Shown here piece by piece: positions 1-8,155 of a stretch of 53,091 nucleotides of DNA. The stretch is taken from positions 1 to 53,091 of the forward strand of contig NZ_QBUC01000024.1 in NCBI RefSeq assembly GCF_003058165.1. The letters are read 5' to 3'. The stretch comes from Paenisporosarcina sp. OV554 (GTDB lineage: Bacteria > Bacillota > Bacilli > Bacillales_A > Planococcaceae). The notes under the pieces were generated by a model. That model was given only the letters and a program-made list of their open reading frames with translations. It did no database searches and had not been told where the DNA came from. Made by a program: the position numbers and the translations under genes. The number at the start of each line of letters is the position of its first letter. Position 1 is the first letter of the stretch.

Positions 1-90
1 ATGTTGTGGATATAAAGACGCATGTAACTCAAGTATTGGTTTATTTAATTGTGCAATTAACTCATAATCAATTGTTCGAGTAATTTTCAT
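1..90 (-). CDS. GNAT-type acetyltransferase, N-terminal fragment
   Basis: An open frame of 30 codons starts with ATG at 90 and runs off the window edge. A strong ribosome binding site (GGAGGAGG) lies 5 to 6 bases upstream. The visible residues include LNKPILELHASLYP, which resembles the first helix of GNAT acetyltransferases, where an LH-x-x-LYP pattern is common. Only this fragment is visible, so the acetyl-CoA site cannot be checked and the substrate is unknown. The gene lies downstream of the structured RNA at 235-530 on the same strand, but a terminator separates them. Confidence 0.5.
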   Translation of the reverse strand, partial: MKITRTIDYELIAQLNKPILELHASLYPQH

Positions 91-234
91 ACCTACCTCC
101 TCCAAACGAAATTTCCATAGCCAGTCAGTTAACCAAATAGTCCACCTTGAAGTTATACATCTTTCTTCTTTCAACCATATTCCATCAATTGTTAATTCAT
201 TCCTTCCTCGACTAACCTGCCCCGTTAGTTGAAA

Positions 235-530
235 TACAAAAAATGCTTTACTCATTCTTGAAGTAAAGCACCCGTTAGCCACCCATGCATCGCAATACCA
301 GCGCTGCACCACAGAGGATGAAAATGTGTGCAGAACGGGTATAGATTACTACGGCTAGGTGATGAAGGTCGATGAACTATGGTGCCATAGAGCCCTCCCG
401 TAAGTCCGACTCCAACAACCACGGTGTATCACAGAATGTCGCGCCCTTAATGGGTAGCACTCATGGGAGATTAATCCTACTCAGGTTGTTGCACTAGCTA
501 ATCATCCTATACTTTTTACTATAAGGAGGA
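235..530 (-). ncRNA. Structured non-coding RNA, class not assigned
   Basis: No open frame of note covers this stretch, yet the minus strand folds into several long-range helices. GGTTGTTG (484-491) pairs with CAACAACC (413-420). ACCCGTT (270-276) pairs with AACGGGT (334-340). CTGCACCACAG (304-314) pairs with the TGTGTGCAG side near 325-333. A hairpin with a CTATGG/CCATAG stem sits at 377-390. The segment GGGAG near 465-469 could pair with CTCCC near 395-399 as a pseudoknot. A rho-independent terminator ends the unit at 238-270, and TTGTAA/TAGATA promoter-like boxes lie just upstream of 530. None of the common riboswitch signatures (S-box, T-box, TPP, FMN, cobalamin, lysine, purine, M-box) matched. 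The raiA-motif RNA of Firmicutes is my best guess for the class, but I cannot confirm it by eye. Confidence 0.6.
238..270 (-). terminator. Terminator of the structured RNA
   Basis: A 9-bp stem (TGCTTTACT / AGTAAAGCA, 244-252 with 262-270) is followed on the minus strand by six or more T residues (238-243 on plus). Confidence 0.8.
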
Positions 531-867
531 TTTTTGATTATCTAACAGTTTAATAATAAATCTTACAAAGGCTCAGCTTTTTTAAAAAAGTGTTTTACTG
601 GGTCTACTTAATTTGGTCTTTTTTGATTTTAATTTTCATGGGAGTTCAATAAAAGAAAAGATGTCTTTTCAGCTCACAAACCTTAAACTAAACGCACCTG
701 TTACTTTAAGTAGGTGGTATTGTATTCATCATCATTAATTACTCTATTTAACTTAACAATTTCTTTGGAAATAGAAATAAAGTGGTTATGTTGACCGTTA
801 CTTAAGCCTCTAACTTAGCGGAAGATTAAGAAATGAATTTTATCAGAAATTTTTTGAATCATTAAAA

Positions 868-891
868 GGCAGCGTTCCAAATGACGCTGCC
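868..891 (-). terminator. Terminator-like hairpin
   Basis: A perfect 8-bp stem GGCAGCGT/ACGCTGCC with an 8-base loop is followed on the minus strand by TTTTAATG, a weak T tract. No gene lies directly upstream of it. It may back up the terminator at 952-984 or be debris. The surrounding stretch 541-1025 holds no other feature I can recognise. Confidence 0.4.
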
Positions 892-951
892 CTCCATTAC
901 TCTTGCACACGTTCTTTTAAGTACAATGCTTCACAATCTTCTCGTTAATCA

Positions 952-984
952 CACAAAAAAGGCGATGCCTTGTTAAAGCATCGC
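952..984 (-). terminator. Terminator of the RimJ-type acetyltransferase gene
   Basis: A 7-bp stem GCGATGC/GCATCGC (962-968 with 978-984) is followed on the minus strand by CTTTTTTGTG. It lies about 40 bases past the stop codon of the gene that begins at 1550. Confidence 0.75.
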
Positions 985-1025
985 ACCCGTTTGTTCGATT
1001 TTTATTTTGTATTTCACGCTGGTTT

Positions 1026-1550
1026 TCACTTTAACAAAGAATAAATATTCGTATCAAATGCAAGATTATTTTGATACATATAATTTCTCAAAATTCCTTC
1101 TTTTACAAAGCCTAATTTTATTAACAACTTATTTGATGCTTTATTTTCAACAAAAACAACTGCTCCAATACGCATTAAACCAAGCTCTTTAAAGCCATAG
1201 GAAATCACTTTAGAAACAGCTTCAGTTGCAAATCCATTGCCCCAATGTTCAGGAAAAAGTGCATAGCTTATATCTGCTCTCTTATGTTCAGGAGACCACT
1301 CTTGAAACCCGATTGTCCCGATAATACCAGCCGTTCCTTTCATTTCAATTCCCCATTTAATACTACGTTTTTCATTGTAATTCTTCGAAAAATTCCTGAC
1401 AATATGTTTCACCTGATCTATACTTGTTAATGGATTTTGTCCGTAATAACGTAATACATCTGCATTAGAGAAACAATTAAATATATCTAATGCGTCATAT
1501 TCAGTAAGTTCTCTGAAAATTAATCGTTCTGTTTCTAATATAGGAAACAT
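1026..1550 (-). CDS. GNAT N-acetyltransferase, RimJ/RimL type
   Basis: The 174-residue protein has the full fold of the RimJ/RimL branch of GNAT enzymes, which acetylate amino groups of ribosomal proteins, antibiotics or small metabolites. The N-terminus LETERLIFRELTEYD (5-19) is the typical beta-1/alpha-1 signature. The acetyl-CoA pyrophosphate-binding segment is WGNGFATE (103-110), and the ASNKLLIKLGF segment (138-148) closes the site. The length is usual for the family. The ATG at 1550 is preceded by GAGGGAGTGGGAG. It appears monocistronic, with its own terminator and no functional neighbours, so the substrate cannot be inferred. Confidence 0.85.
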   Translation of the reverse strand: MFPILETERLIFRELTEYDALDIFNCFSNADVLRYYGQNPLTSIDQVKHIVRNFSKNYNEKRSIKWGIEMKGTAGIIGTIGFQEWSPEHKRADISYALFPEHWGNGFATEAVSKVISYGFKELGLMRIGAVVFVENKASNKLLIKLGFVKEGILRNYMYQNNLAFDTNIYSLLK

Positions 1551-1820
1551 TCTCCCACTCCCTCTTGTTTGAACCTAAAGTTACCTTACGATTTTACATT
1601 TACAGGAAAAATTCTAATTTTATTATATAACTAACCACGTTAGTTCAAGAAGGTATTATAAATATTAATACGTTCTTAATGAATGATATGTTTCATTAAT
1701 TGGAGTAATTAACTTACCACTATTATTTTACTTAAAATCATCGTGACTTCTGTGTTTACAATACCTAAAAATTAAAACCAAATGATTTTCGGCGTCTTAA
1801 CTCGGGGAATCTTTAGAAGG

Positions 1821-1898
1821 TTGAAGGGGAGCGACGAAAGCATACGCGCGGTAGGATTTAAATGTAAGGGGGAGGCGTGACAATGTCACACCTCCCTC
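1821..1898. repeat. Intergenic repeat, copy 1
   Basis: This stretch in the 454-bp gap between the acetyltransferase and YtnP genes begins TTGAAGGGGAGCGA and ends in an imperfect hairpin (GGAGG-GTGAC / GTCAC-CCTCC, 1871-1895). The region 11941-12026, read on the opposite strand, has the same order: TGAAGGGGAGCGA, then AGGATT, then a GTGAC-stem hairpin. The similarity suggests a dispersed intergenic element. It may serve the gene ending at 2005 as a weak terminator. The rest of 1551-2004 shows nothing recognisable. Confidence 0.4.
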
Positions 1899-2004
1899 TC
1901 GTTAATTTATTCAGTTATGGTGCCATGATGCTTTCCTAAGCCACCCGGAAACCATGTTAATAAAGCGATTTACATGAGCTCAGAAATTCCAGATGGCCAA
2001 CGTA

Positions 2005-2850
2005 TTAATTGTGTGACCGTTCTACTTTCTCGATGATTTCTTTTCCTGTTTCATTCCATTTTATTAAACGGAAAAATGCGTCATGATAGAAAATAAATGA
2101 ATAACCGTTTGCTAATCCTTCGGGCATTATTTTTTCTTTTGCAAAAACAGAAGTCATAGGATAATCATCGTAAGCCAACACCCATAATGGATTTTGATGT
2201 GCATGAGTCGGCATAATATCACCCATATGAATGATGGTCTCTCCATTTTGTTCTAACTTGATAATGCTGTGGCCATCGCTATGTCCTCCTGTATGGATCA
2301 TGCGAATACCCGGAAATACTTCAAGTTCATTTTCAAATGTTTCAACTTGTGATTGAATAGCTTCCCAATTTTCTTTCCAATATGTATTTCTTGAACGAAT
2401 ATTTGGTTGACGTACTTCATTCCACTCAGTAGAAGATAGAAGAATTTTCGCATTTGGGAACGTCGAAATATATTGTTCATTCTCTAACTTCGTCAAACCA
2501 CTCGCATGATCCGCGTGCATATGTGTCATTAGTACATAGTCAATGTCTTCAGCAAGCAATCCTAATGAAGCTAAAGAATCCTCGAGTTGGGATTGCTTTC
2601 TTACTCCATTATTTCTTAGCTGTCTTTCGTCCATTTTATTTCCCACACCTGTGTCTATTAAAAAGGTTTTTCCTTCAAATTGAATTAAAATCGGATCGGT
2701 ACTTAAGTCGATTTGATTTAATTCATTTGCAGGATATCTTTTTGACCACAAAGATTTTGGTACCACACCAAACATTGAACCCCCATCTAATTGAGTGTAA
2801 CCACCGTTTAACCATATTAAGGTCATTTCGTGAAATTTATATTGATCCAT
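2005..2850 (-). CDS. ytnP: MBL-fold hydrolase, YtnP-type lactonase
   Basis: The 281-residue protein belongs to the metallo-beta-lactamase fold. The di-zinc motif HMHADH (110-115) is intact, followed by the further His and Asp ligands of the family in GGHSDGHS and HMGD. Length and N-terminus match B. subtilis YtnP, reported as a quorum-quenching lactonase acting on a streptomycete signal; activity here is inferred from that. The start at 2850 is chosen because AAAAAGGGGAGGG precedes it. The open frame extends 16 codons further upstream, but that stretch overlaps the terminator of trmB. Confidence 0.85.
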   Translation of the reverse strand: MDQYKFHEMTLIWLNGGYTQLDGGSMFGVVPKSLWSKRYPANELNQIDLSTDPILIQFEGKTFLIDTGVGNKMDERQLRNNGVRKQSQLEDSLASLGLLAEDIDYVLMTHMHADHASGLTKLENEQYISTFPNAKILLSSTEWNEVRQPNIRSRNTYWKENWEAIQSQVETFENELEVFPGIRMIHTGGHSDGHSIIKLEQNGETIIHMGDIMPTHAHQNPLWVLAYDDYPMTSVFAKEKIMPEGLANGYSFIFYHDAFFRLIKWNETGKEIIEKVERSHN

Positions 2851-2884
2851 ATTAAACCCTCCCCTTTTTCGTATATTTAGTGTA

Positions 2885-2924
2885 ACAAAAAACGCCACGA
2901 CAATCTCTTGATTGAGTGGCGTTT
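2885..2924 (-). terminator. Terminator of trmB
   Basis: An 8-bp stem AACGCCAC/GTGGCGTT (2891-2898 with 2916-2923) with an additional inner stem is followed on the minus strand by TTTTTTG. It separates trmB from ytnP. Confidence 0.85.
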
Positions 2925-2995
2925 TCCTATGATATTAACTAGAAATGATATCTTACAGCATCTGCTTAGTGCTCACACTTTCAAAAACTCGTTAA

Positions 2996-3643
2996 TTATT
3001 TGGTCACGAATTGTGATTCTAAACGGTAAATAGGGTGCCCTTTTGAAGAAAATTTTTCTTCGTATTCCGTCATGATGTTGTCTTCAGGCATATTTGCATG
3101 TAAATCTAGTGATACATATTTCAATAACATGCCATATTCAGACATACTCACTAAAGAAAATTCAAAGAGTCCGCGATTGTCTGTTTTAAAGTGAACTTCC
3201 CCATTATCGATCAAAAATGATTCATATAATTTTAAGAAGTTTTCGTGAGACAAACGTCTTTTTGCGTGTCGATCTTTTGGCCATGGATCTGAAAAATTCA
3301 AATATACTCGACTCACATCATTCTTTTGAAAGAATTTCGCCGAATGTTCTCCATTTATTTTAATCAATTTCAAGTTTGGTAAAGTTCCAGCTTCAAGTGC
3401 ATTTTCAAGTGCCGAAACGATAACACTATCATACAACTCGATTCCAACGTAGTTAATATCTGGATTAGCTTTTGCCATTCCTGTTATGAATTGACCTCGA
3501 CCGGTTCCCACTTCAATGTGAAGAGGATTGTCATTTTTAAAAAGTGCATTCCAATTTCCTTTGAAATCTTCTGGATTTGGAATAACGATATGTGGGTGAG
3601 CATTAATAAAATCTTCTGCCCATGGTTTATTTCGTAATCTCAT
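2996..3643 (-). CDS. trmB: tRNA (guanine-N7-)-methyltransferase
   Basis: This 215-residue enzyme methylates N7 of G46 in the tRNA variable loop, using S-adenosylmethionine. The SAM-binding motif EVGTGRGQF lies at 44-52. The family signature [13 protein letters not shown], which contacts substrate, lies at 118-130. Length and N-terminus ([12 protein letters not shown]) match B. subtilis TrmB (YtmQ). It follows the lipid kinase gene by 64 bases, so it may share a transcript or have its own promoter there; a terminator follows. Confidence 0.95.
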   Translation of the reverse strand: MRLRNKPWAEDFINAHPHIVIPNPEDFKGNWNALFKNDNPLHIEVGTGRGQFITGMAKANPDINYVGIELYDSVIVSALENALEAGTLPNLKLIKINGEHSAKFFQKNDVSRVYLNFSDPWPKDRHAKRRLSHENFLKLYESFLIDNGEVHFKTDNRGLFEFSLVSMSEYGMLLKYVSLDLHANMPEDNIMTEYEEKFSSKGHPIYRLESQFVTK

Positions 3644-3707
3644 TCAATTATGCCTACTTTCATACTTGCTTTTCGAAATTATATTATCATTGAATTATTT
3701 GATATCG

Positions 3708-4634
3708 TCAAGTTATTACTAAACTTGTAATCTGCCATTTCTTTGATTGAACAGTGAACTCATCAGCAACATTTGGAATGGTTTGATTTGCATACTCCCC
3801 GTCGGTGTGGCGATAGGCAAATTCATTAGTAGTTAATTTAAACGTCGTAGATGACAGCTGATGCACTCCCTTAAATGAAGTATGTTTGCCTAAGAAAACC
3901 GATGCGAAAACTAGCAAAAGTTTAATTCGGGATAAATGATGAACCAATGTGATTTCAATTTTCCCATCGGCAGGATTAGACTGTGGAGAAATCTTCATTC
4001 CACCACCAAAAAAAGGTTGATTGCTCACGGTGGCGAACCAAACCTTTTCAAATGTTTGGATCTGGTTTGGAGATTCTACTGTTAACGTAAAGCGTTTAAA
4101 CGTTACTAATGTTTTCATGACAAAAAAAGTATACGTTAATTTGCCTAAACCGAACTTATTCAAGGTTTTCTTTACTGCTGATTTGTTCACCTGGTACGCT
4201 ACATAGGCATCGAAACCAATCCCTGCATTATTCACAAAGGTAAAGCTTTGTTTTTGTGTAACAACATAGCCAATATCCATGTCAAGGGTTTCGCCAAGAG
4301 TTCGAACGTACAGATTTACTTCTTCCGCTTGGTGAAATGAAGGAAATCCACGTCCAAAGTCGTTGCCTGACCCAGCACCGATTACACCCACGATGCAATT
4401 CGGGAAATCGAGTACACCTTCTATTACTTCATGAGCGGTACCATCTCCTCCAAATGCAATCAACAACTGGTGCTCTCCACTTTGGGCACTAGTTTTAGCT
4501 AATGCAGTGGCATGCTTAGGACTAGAGGTCATATAAACTTCGTAGGTGAAATCTAACTTTTCCTTGAATTTCTCCCAACGCTTAAGCGATGTTCCATTGC
4601 CAGCTGTGGGATTAACGATAAACGTTGTTTTCAT
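3708..4634 (-). CDS. ytlR: Diacylglycerol/lipid kinase family protein (YtlR-like)
   Basis: The 308-residue protein has the DAGK catalytic fold: the nucleotide-binding motif GGDGT is at 62-66, preceded by the NPTAGNG segment (8-14) typical of YegS/DgkB-type lipid kinases. Members phosphorylate membrane lipids such as diacylglycerol; the substrate of this branch is not settled. The ATG overlaps the stop codon of the preceding thpR gene by four bases (ATGA), which points to translational coupling. The gene pair is conserved as ytlP-ytlR in B. subtilis. Confidence 0.85.
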   Translation of the reverse strand: MKTTFIVNPTAGNGTSLKRWEKFKEKLDFTYEVYMTSSPKHATALAKTSAQSGEHQLLIAFGGDGTAHEVIEGVLDFPNCIVGVIGAGSGNDFGRGFPSFHQAEEVNLYVRTLGETLDMDIGYVVTQKQSFTFVNNAGIGFDAYVAYQVNKSAVKKTLNKFGLGKLTYTFFVMKTLVTFKRFTLTVESPNQIQTFEKVWFATVSNQPFFGGGMKISPQSNPADGKIEITLVHHLSRIKLLLVFASVFLGKHTSFKGVHQLSSTTFKLTTNEFAYRHTDGEYANQTIPNVADEFTVQSKKWQITSLVIT

Positions 4635-5182
4635 GTTGTTAAGTCCTCTAAATAAATTGTATGGATGGGTTTATATGATGGGACTTTCCCCGGATTAATA
4701 GAGTAAATAGAAAAATCTTTCATAGTAAATGACGTTTGCTCGATCGACATTACTTTTGAAAAAACATCTAATTTCCCACTCCACTTTTTTGCAATCGTAA
4801 TATGTGGAACGAACGATTTTTGATCTACTCGTAATGATAGTGCAAGACACTTTTCTAGAACGGCATGTTGTAATTTATGCAACATGGGTTGTTCTTCAAT
4901 TGACGCGTAAATCACCCTTGGTGTTGATGGGTTCCCGAAAGTTGACACTCCAGATAACTTTAGATCTATGGCAGGAATCACTTCATTGAGTTCATTTAAT
5001 TCACTTATTAGTTCTGTTAACACTTCAGCTTCAACTGCCCCTAAATAAACAAGCGTTATATGTAAATCTTCAGCGACTGGCAGTGTTTTATGAGAAAGTT
5101 CTAAATGCCACTCTTTTTGAGAATCCACTAGATGCCTAGCTAAACCTTCAGGTAATTTAACACCGATAAAATAATGTTGCAA
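4631..5182 (-). CDS. thpR: RNA 2',3'-cyclic phosphodiesterase, 2H family
   Basis: The 183-residue protein carries the two HxTx signatures that define the 2H phosphoesterases: HITL at 41-44 and HITI at 127-130. Family members open 2',3'-cyclic phosphates at RNA ends and were first noticed for in vitro RNA ligase activity. The start is a TTG at 5182 behind AAGGTGGTG, giving the expected short N-terminus (YFIGVKLPE). It heads a two-gene operon with the lipid kinase. B. subtilis calls this gene ytlP. Confidence 0.85.
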   Translation of the reverse strand: MQHYFIGVKLPEGLARHLVDSQKEWHLELSHKTLPVAEDLHITLVYLGAVEAEVLTELISELNELNEVIPAIDLKLSGVSTFGNPSTPRVIYASIEEQPMLHKLQHAVLEKCLALSLRVDQKSFVPHITIAKKWSGKLDVFSKVMSIEQTSFTMKDFSIYSINPGKVPSYKPIHTIYLEDLTT

Positions 5183-5220
5183 ACCTTACACCACCTTATT
5201 TATATCGTTCAGTTTAACGC

Positions 5221-5258
5221 AAAAAAAGCAAAAAAAATACCCCTCTACTAGAGTAGAG
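5221..5258 (-). terminator. Terminator of the pepV-dat operon
   Basis: Stem CTCTAC/GTAGAG extended by flanking pairs (5242-5258) is followed on the minus strand by a tract of eight T residues. Confidence 0.85.
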
Positions 5259-5269
5259 AGGCTAGAAAT

Positions 5270-6121
5270 TTATACATGAACAGCTTGATGAATTTTTGCT
5301 TCTAATGCGGTCTGTAATTTTTTTGTCCAGAGTCCTGGCAAACCATTACCTACTTTTTTGCCATCAATCATAATTATCGGCATAATTTCTGCAGTGGTTG
5401 AAGACATAAAGAATTCGTCATTTGAAAATAAAGTTGACAGTGACATGGATTCTTCCACTACCGGTAAGCCAATTTCTTTACAACATTCTAAAATAACGCT
5501 GCGTGTTATCCCATTTAAGATTAAATTTGTAACCGGATGTGTGTAAAGCACACCGTCTTTAATACCGTACATATTTGAAGAAGAACCTTCTGTAATTGAA
5601 TCTCCTCTATGTAAGAGAGCTTCGAAGCAACCCGCTTCATGTGCTTCTTGTTTTGCCATTACATTACCGAGTAAGTTCAAACTCTTAATATCACAACGCA
5701 ACCAACGGACATCCTCAACTGTTCTAGCTGATACACCATTTGCCATCTGCGAAACAGGACGTTCTACTTCTTTAGTGTAAGCAGTCAGAACAGGCTCTAC
5801 TGCATCTGTTGGAAACTGGTGTTGACGTGGAGAAGCTCCGCGGGTAATTTGCACGTACACTTGGCCTGTAGTGACCTCATTTGCTTCAATAAGTTCGTAC
5901 AACATTTTATGAAAAACGTCTTTTGTAAAAGGTACTACTAACTTAATTTTATCCGCACTGTTGTAAAAACGATTAATATGTTCTTTTGCAGTAAACATGT
6001 TGCCGTCATAAACTCGAATGACTTCATAAATGCCGTCTCCGAATTGATAACCGCGATCTTCTTTAGACAAATGAATGTCACCATCTTTTACTAGTCGATT
6101 ATTCCATAGAACCCAATTCAT
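5270..6121 (-). CDS. dat: D-amino acid aminotransferase
   Basis: This fold-type IV PLP enzyme (283 residues) interconverts D-alanine and D-glutamate using 2-oxo acids and so supplies D-glutamate for peptidoglycan. The N-terminus MNWVLWNNRL and GYQFGDGIYEV (24-34) are diagnostic. The PLP lysine is K146 in DIKSLNLL, and TEGSSSN (177-183) is the cofactor-binding loop with the conserved glutamate. Only 15 bases separate it from pepV, and a terminator follows, so pepV-dat is an operon. A good ribosome binding site (AAGGAG) precedes the ATG. Confidence 0.95.
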   Translation of the reverse strand: MNWVLWNNRLVKDGDIHLSKEDRGYQFGDGIYEVIRVYDGNMFTAKEHINRFYNSADKIKLVVPFTKDVFHKMLYELIEANEVTTGQVYVQITRGASPRQHQFPTDAVEPVLTAYTKEVERPVSQMANGVSARTVEDVRWLRCDIKSLNLLGNVMAKQEAHEAGCFEALLHRGDSITEGSSSNMYGIKDGVLYTHPVTNLILNGITRSVILECCKEIGLPVVEESMSLSTLFSNDEFFMSSTTAEIMPIIMIDGKKVGNGLPGLWTKKLQTALEAKIHQAVHV

Positions 6122-6136
6122 TGATACTCCTTCTTT

Positions 6137-7534
6137 CTATGATTGATTTGAAGCAAGTTCGCAAATCGCATCTGCGTAGATTGCTACAGCTTTGACTAAA
6201 TTTGGAATATCAACAAATTCATCTACCTGGTGTGCTACATCTTTCTCACCTGGAAACAACATTCCGAATGCTACTCCTTTTTTAAGCACACGTGCATATG
6301 TTCCACCACCAATTGAAAGCAATGTTGCTTTTTCACCTGTTTGACGCTCATACACACGTGACAAACTTTGGATCAGCTCATCAGATTCTTCGATGTAATG
6401 CGGTTTTGAATTTGATACCACATCTACAGAAATCATATTTTCTCTTAAAAGTGCCTGACACTTTGTCACATTCTTATCAAAATCATACGATACCGAATAA
6501 CGTAAGCTCACATCTACTGTTCCACCAAGTGTAGGATTAAATGCAAGAATTCCTGCGTTTAATGTTGTGTCCCCCGACATTTCATCCTGATAGTTTAAAG
6601 CAAATGCATGTCCTCTTGAGTCATGTAAGAAAGAATTGGCAACAAAATCTACAAATGTTTTTGAACCAGTTGTTGTTACAATGCCTTTTAAGAATTCAGC
6701 TAAATAAACTCCGGCATTAACACCCTCATTAGGTTCCATTGCATGTGCAGACTTTCCTTCTAATCTTAGTACTACCACATCTTTTTCGAATGTCGCAGAA
6801 CCTTTCAAATCATGCTGCTTTTTAAATTGTTCAAAATCATTCTCAAGTGTTTCGTGTTCCACATGAACAACAGCTGTCGCTAAATCAGGAACCATATTTG
6901 TACGTGTCCCTGCTTGGAATGAATGCAATTGTTCATTTTCTGCCAGCTTAGTTGTCGTAAATCGTAAAGTGGCTATGCCTTTTTCCGCATTAATGATAGG
7001 AAAATCAGCATCTGGAGCAAACCCGATATGGGGCATTTCTTCTTTTTCAAAGTAGCGTGTCACACAACGGAAACCACTTTCCTCATCCGTCCCAATGATC
7101 AATCGTACCCGTTTGTTCAACGGAATTCCCGCTTCTTTGACTAATTTCATGGCCATCCAAGCTGCAATTGTGGGACCTTTGTCGTCTATGGCACCTCTGC
7201 CATATAAGCGATCATTTTCAATATGTCCTTCGAAAGGGGGATACGACCATCCTTTGCCAGCAGGGACGACATCTACATGACCTAAAATACCAAGAAGTTC
7301 TTCGCCTTCTCCCATTTCAATATGGCCAGCCATTTGATCAACATTTTTAATTGTCATTCCAGCTTCCTGCCCTTTTTGAAGCATCCACTCTAACGCTTTA
7401 AGTGGCTCAGGTCCAAACGGCTGCGCATTCGACGATTGTTCTTCATCCAGTACACTTGGAATTTGAATAAGTTGTTGTAACTCTGATAATAGTTCATCTT
7501 GCTTTTTTTTCGCTTCTTCCATCCAATTAATCAC
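6137..7534 (-). CDS. pepV: Dipeptidase PepV
   Basis: A 465-residue M20-family zinc dipeptidase that cleaves a broad range of dipeptides in the cytoplasm. Metal-binding segments are HVDVVP (86-91) and GRGAIDDKGP (112-121), and TDEESG carries the catalytic glutamates. The long central lid insertion of PepV is present. The start is a GTG at 7534 behind AGGAGGAA; an in-frame ATG four codons later is possible. It is the first gene of the pepV-dat operon. Confidence 0.93.
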   Translation of the reverse strand: MINWMEEAKKKQDELLSELQQLIQIPSVLDEEQSSNAQPFGPEPLKALEWMLQKGQEAGMTIKNVDQMAGHIEMGEGEELLGILGHVDVVPAGKGWSYPPFEGHIENDRLYGRGAIDDKGPTIAAWMAMKLVKEAGIPLNKRVRLIIGTDEESGFRCVTRYFEKEEMPHIGFAPDADFPIINAEKGIATLRFTTTKLAENEQLHSFQAGTRTNMVPDLATAVVHVEHETLENDFEQFKKQHDLKGSATFEKDVVVLRLEGKSAHAMEPNEGVNAGVYLAEFLKGIVTTTGSKTFVDFVANSFLHDSRGHAFALNYQDEMSGDTTLNAGILAFNPTLGGTVDVSLRYSVSYDFDKNVTKCQALLRENMISVDVVSNSKPHYIEESDELIQSLSRVYERQTGEKATLLSIGGGTYARVLKKGVAFGMLFPGEKDVAHQVDEFVDIPNLVKAVAIYADAICELASNQS

Positions 7535-7671
7535 GCTTAAATTCCTCCTGCCACTTTCTTAAAGTTATTCTACACCTTTCAACAAAAATTCATAGGGGGC
7601 AATTAACTTTTTTCAATTACCGAACAATATATATAAAATATTGGTTCTTCGTTCGTTTTTTTGCCAGGTAA

Positions 7672-7700
7672 TTGTTAAGACTCTGTAAAATTATGATATT
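7672..7700 (+). promoter_or_regulatory. Possible sigma-A promoter for YtzE
   Basis: TTGTTA (7672-7677) and GATATT (7695-7700) are spaced 17 bases apart. A second TATAAT box at 7728-7733 lacks a good -35. The following leader of about 150 bases contains a small TGAGTC/GACTCA hairpin (7807-7824). This is the only content I see in the 345-base gap between pepV and the regulator gene. Confidence 0.35.
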
Positions 7701-7879
7701 ATGCTAGAAAAATTCAGTAGTTTATTTTATAATTGAATTGTCAGACAACAGTAACCTGACCACCAATTAGAAAAGGGGCTGTCTAAAGGCACTCTATTCA
7801 ATTAACTGAGTCTGTTTTGACTCATTGTCGTCCGCTAGTCTTTGCCAAGAGATTATAAGATGAAGGAGTGGTTCAACAC

Positions 7880-8101
7880 ATGAAACCAACTACTGATCGG
7901 ATGCTTAATCGTATTAAGGACGTGTATATGTACATCCGAGATCACGGAATTGTAACGACACAAGATTTAGTCGATGAATTTGGCATCACTCCTCGCACCG
8001 TTCAAAGAGATTTGAACGTGTTAGCCTTTAATGACTTGGTAAGCAGTCCAAGTCGAGGCAGTTGGACAACGACGAGCAAGCGTGTAAGAATGACATCTTA
8101 G
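7880..8101 (+). CDS. ytzE: DeoR-type HTH regulator, YtzE-like
   Basis: A 73-residue protein consisting of little more than a winged helix-turn-helix: RIKDVYMYIRDHGIVTTQDL followed by TPRTVQRDLNVL, the DeoR recognition helix. No sugar-phosphate sensing domain is present, so an effector is unlikely to be bound by this chain. Length and sequence resemble B. subtilis YtzE. The ATG at 7880 is chosen because AAGGAG lies 11 bases upstream; an in-frame GTG at 7868 overlaps that site. It converges on the pseudouridine synthase gene and shares its terminator. Confidence 0.8.
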   Translation: MKPTTDRMLNRIKDVYMYIRDHGIVTTQDLVDEFGITPRTVQRDLNVLAFNDLVSSPSRGSWTTTSKRVRMTS

Positions 8102-8120
8102 AAATTTTTTTCATAACAAA

Positions 8121-8155
8121 AAAGAATGACCGAAAAATCTCGGTCATTCTTTTTG
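8121..8155. terminator. Bidirectional terminator
   Basis: A 12-bp stem (8122-8133 with 8140-8151) flanked by A and T tracts lies between the convergent ytzE and pseudouridine synthase genes. The stop codon of the latter falls inside the stem. Confidence 0.9.

Noticed and set aside
235-530. An M-box (magnesium) riboswitch on the plus strand, suggested by CCGTTAG and GGCTAGGTGATG
   Set aside because: The order and spacing of M-box landmarks do not fit, the terminator faces the minus strand, and no magnesium transporter gene follows.
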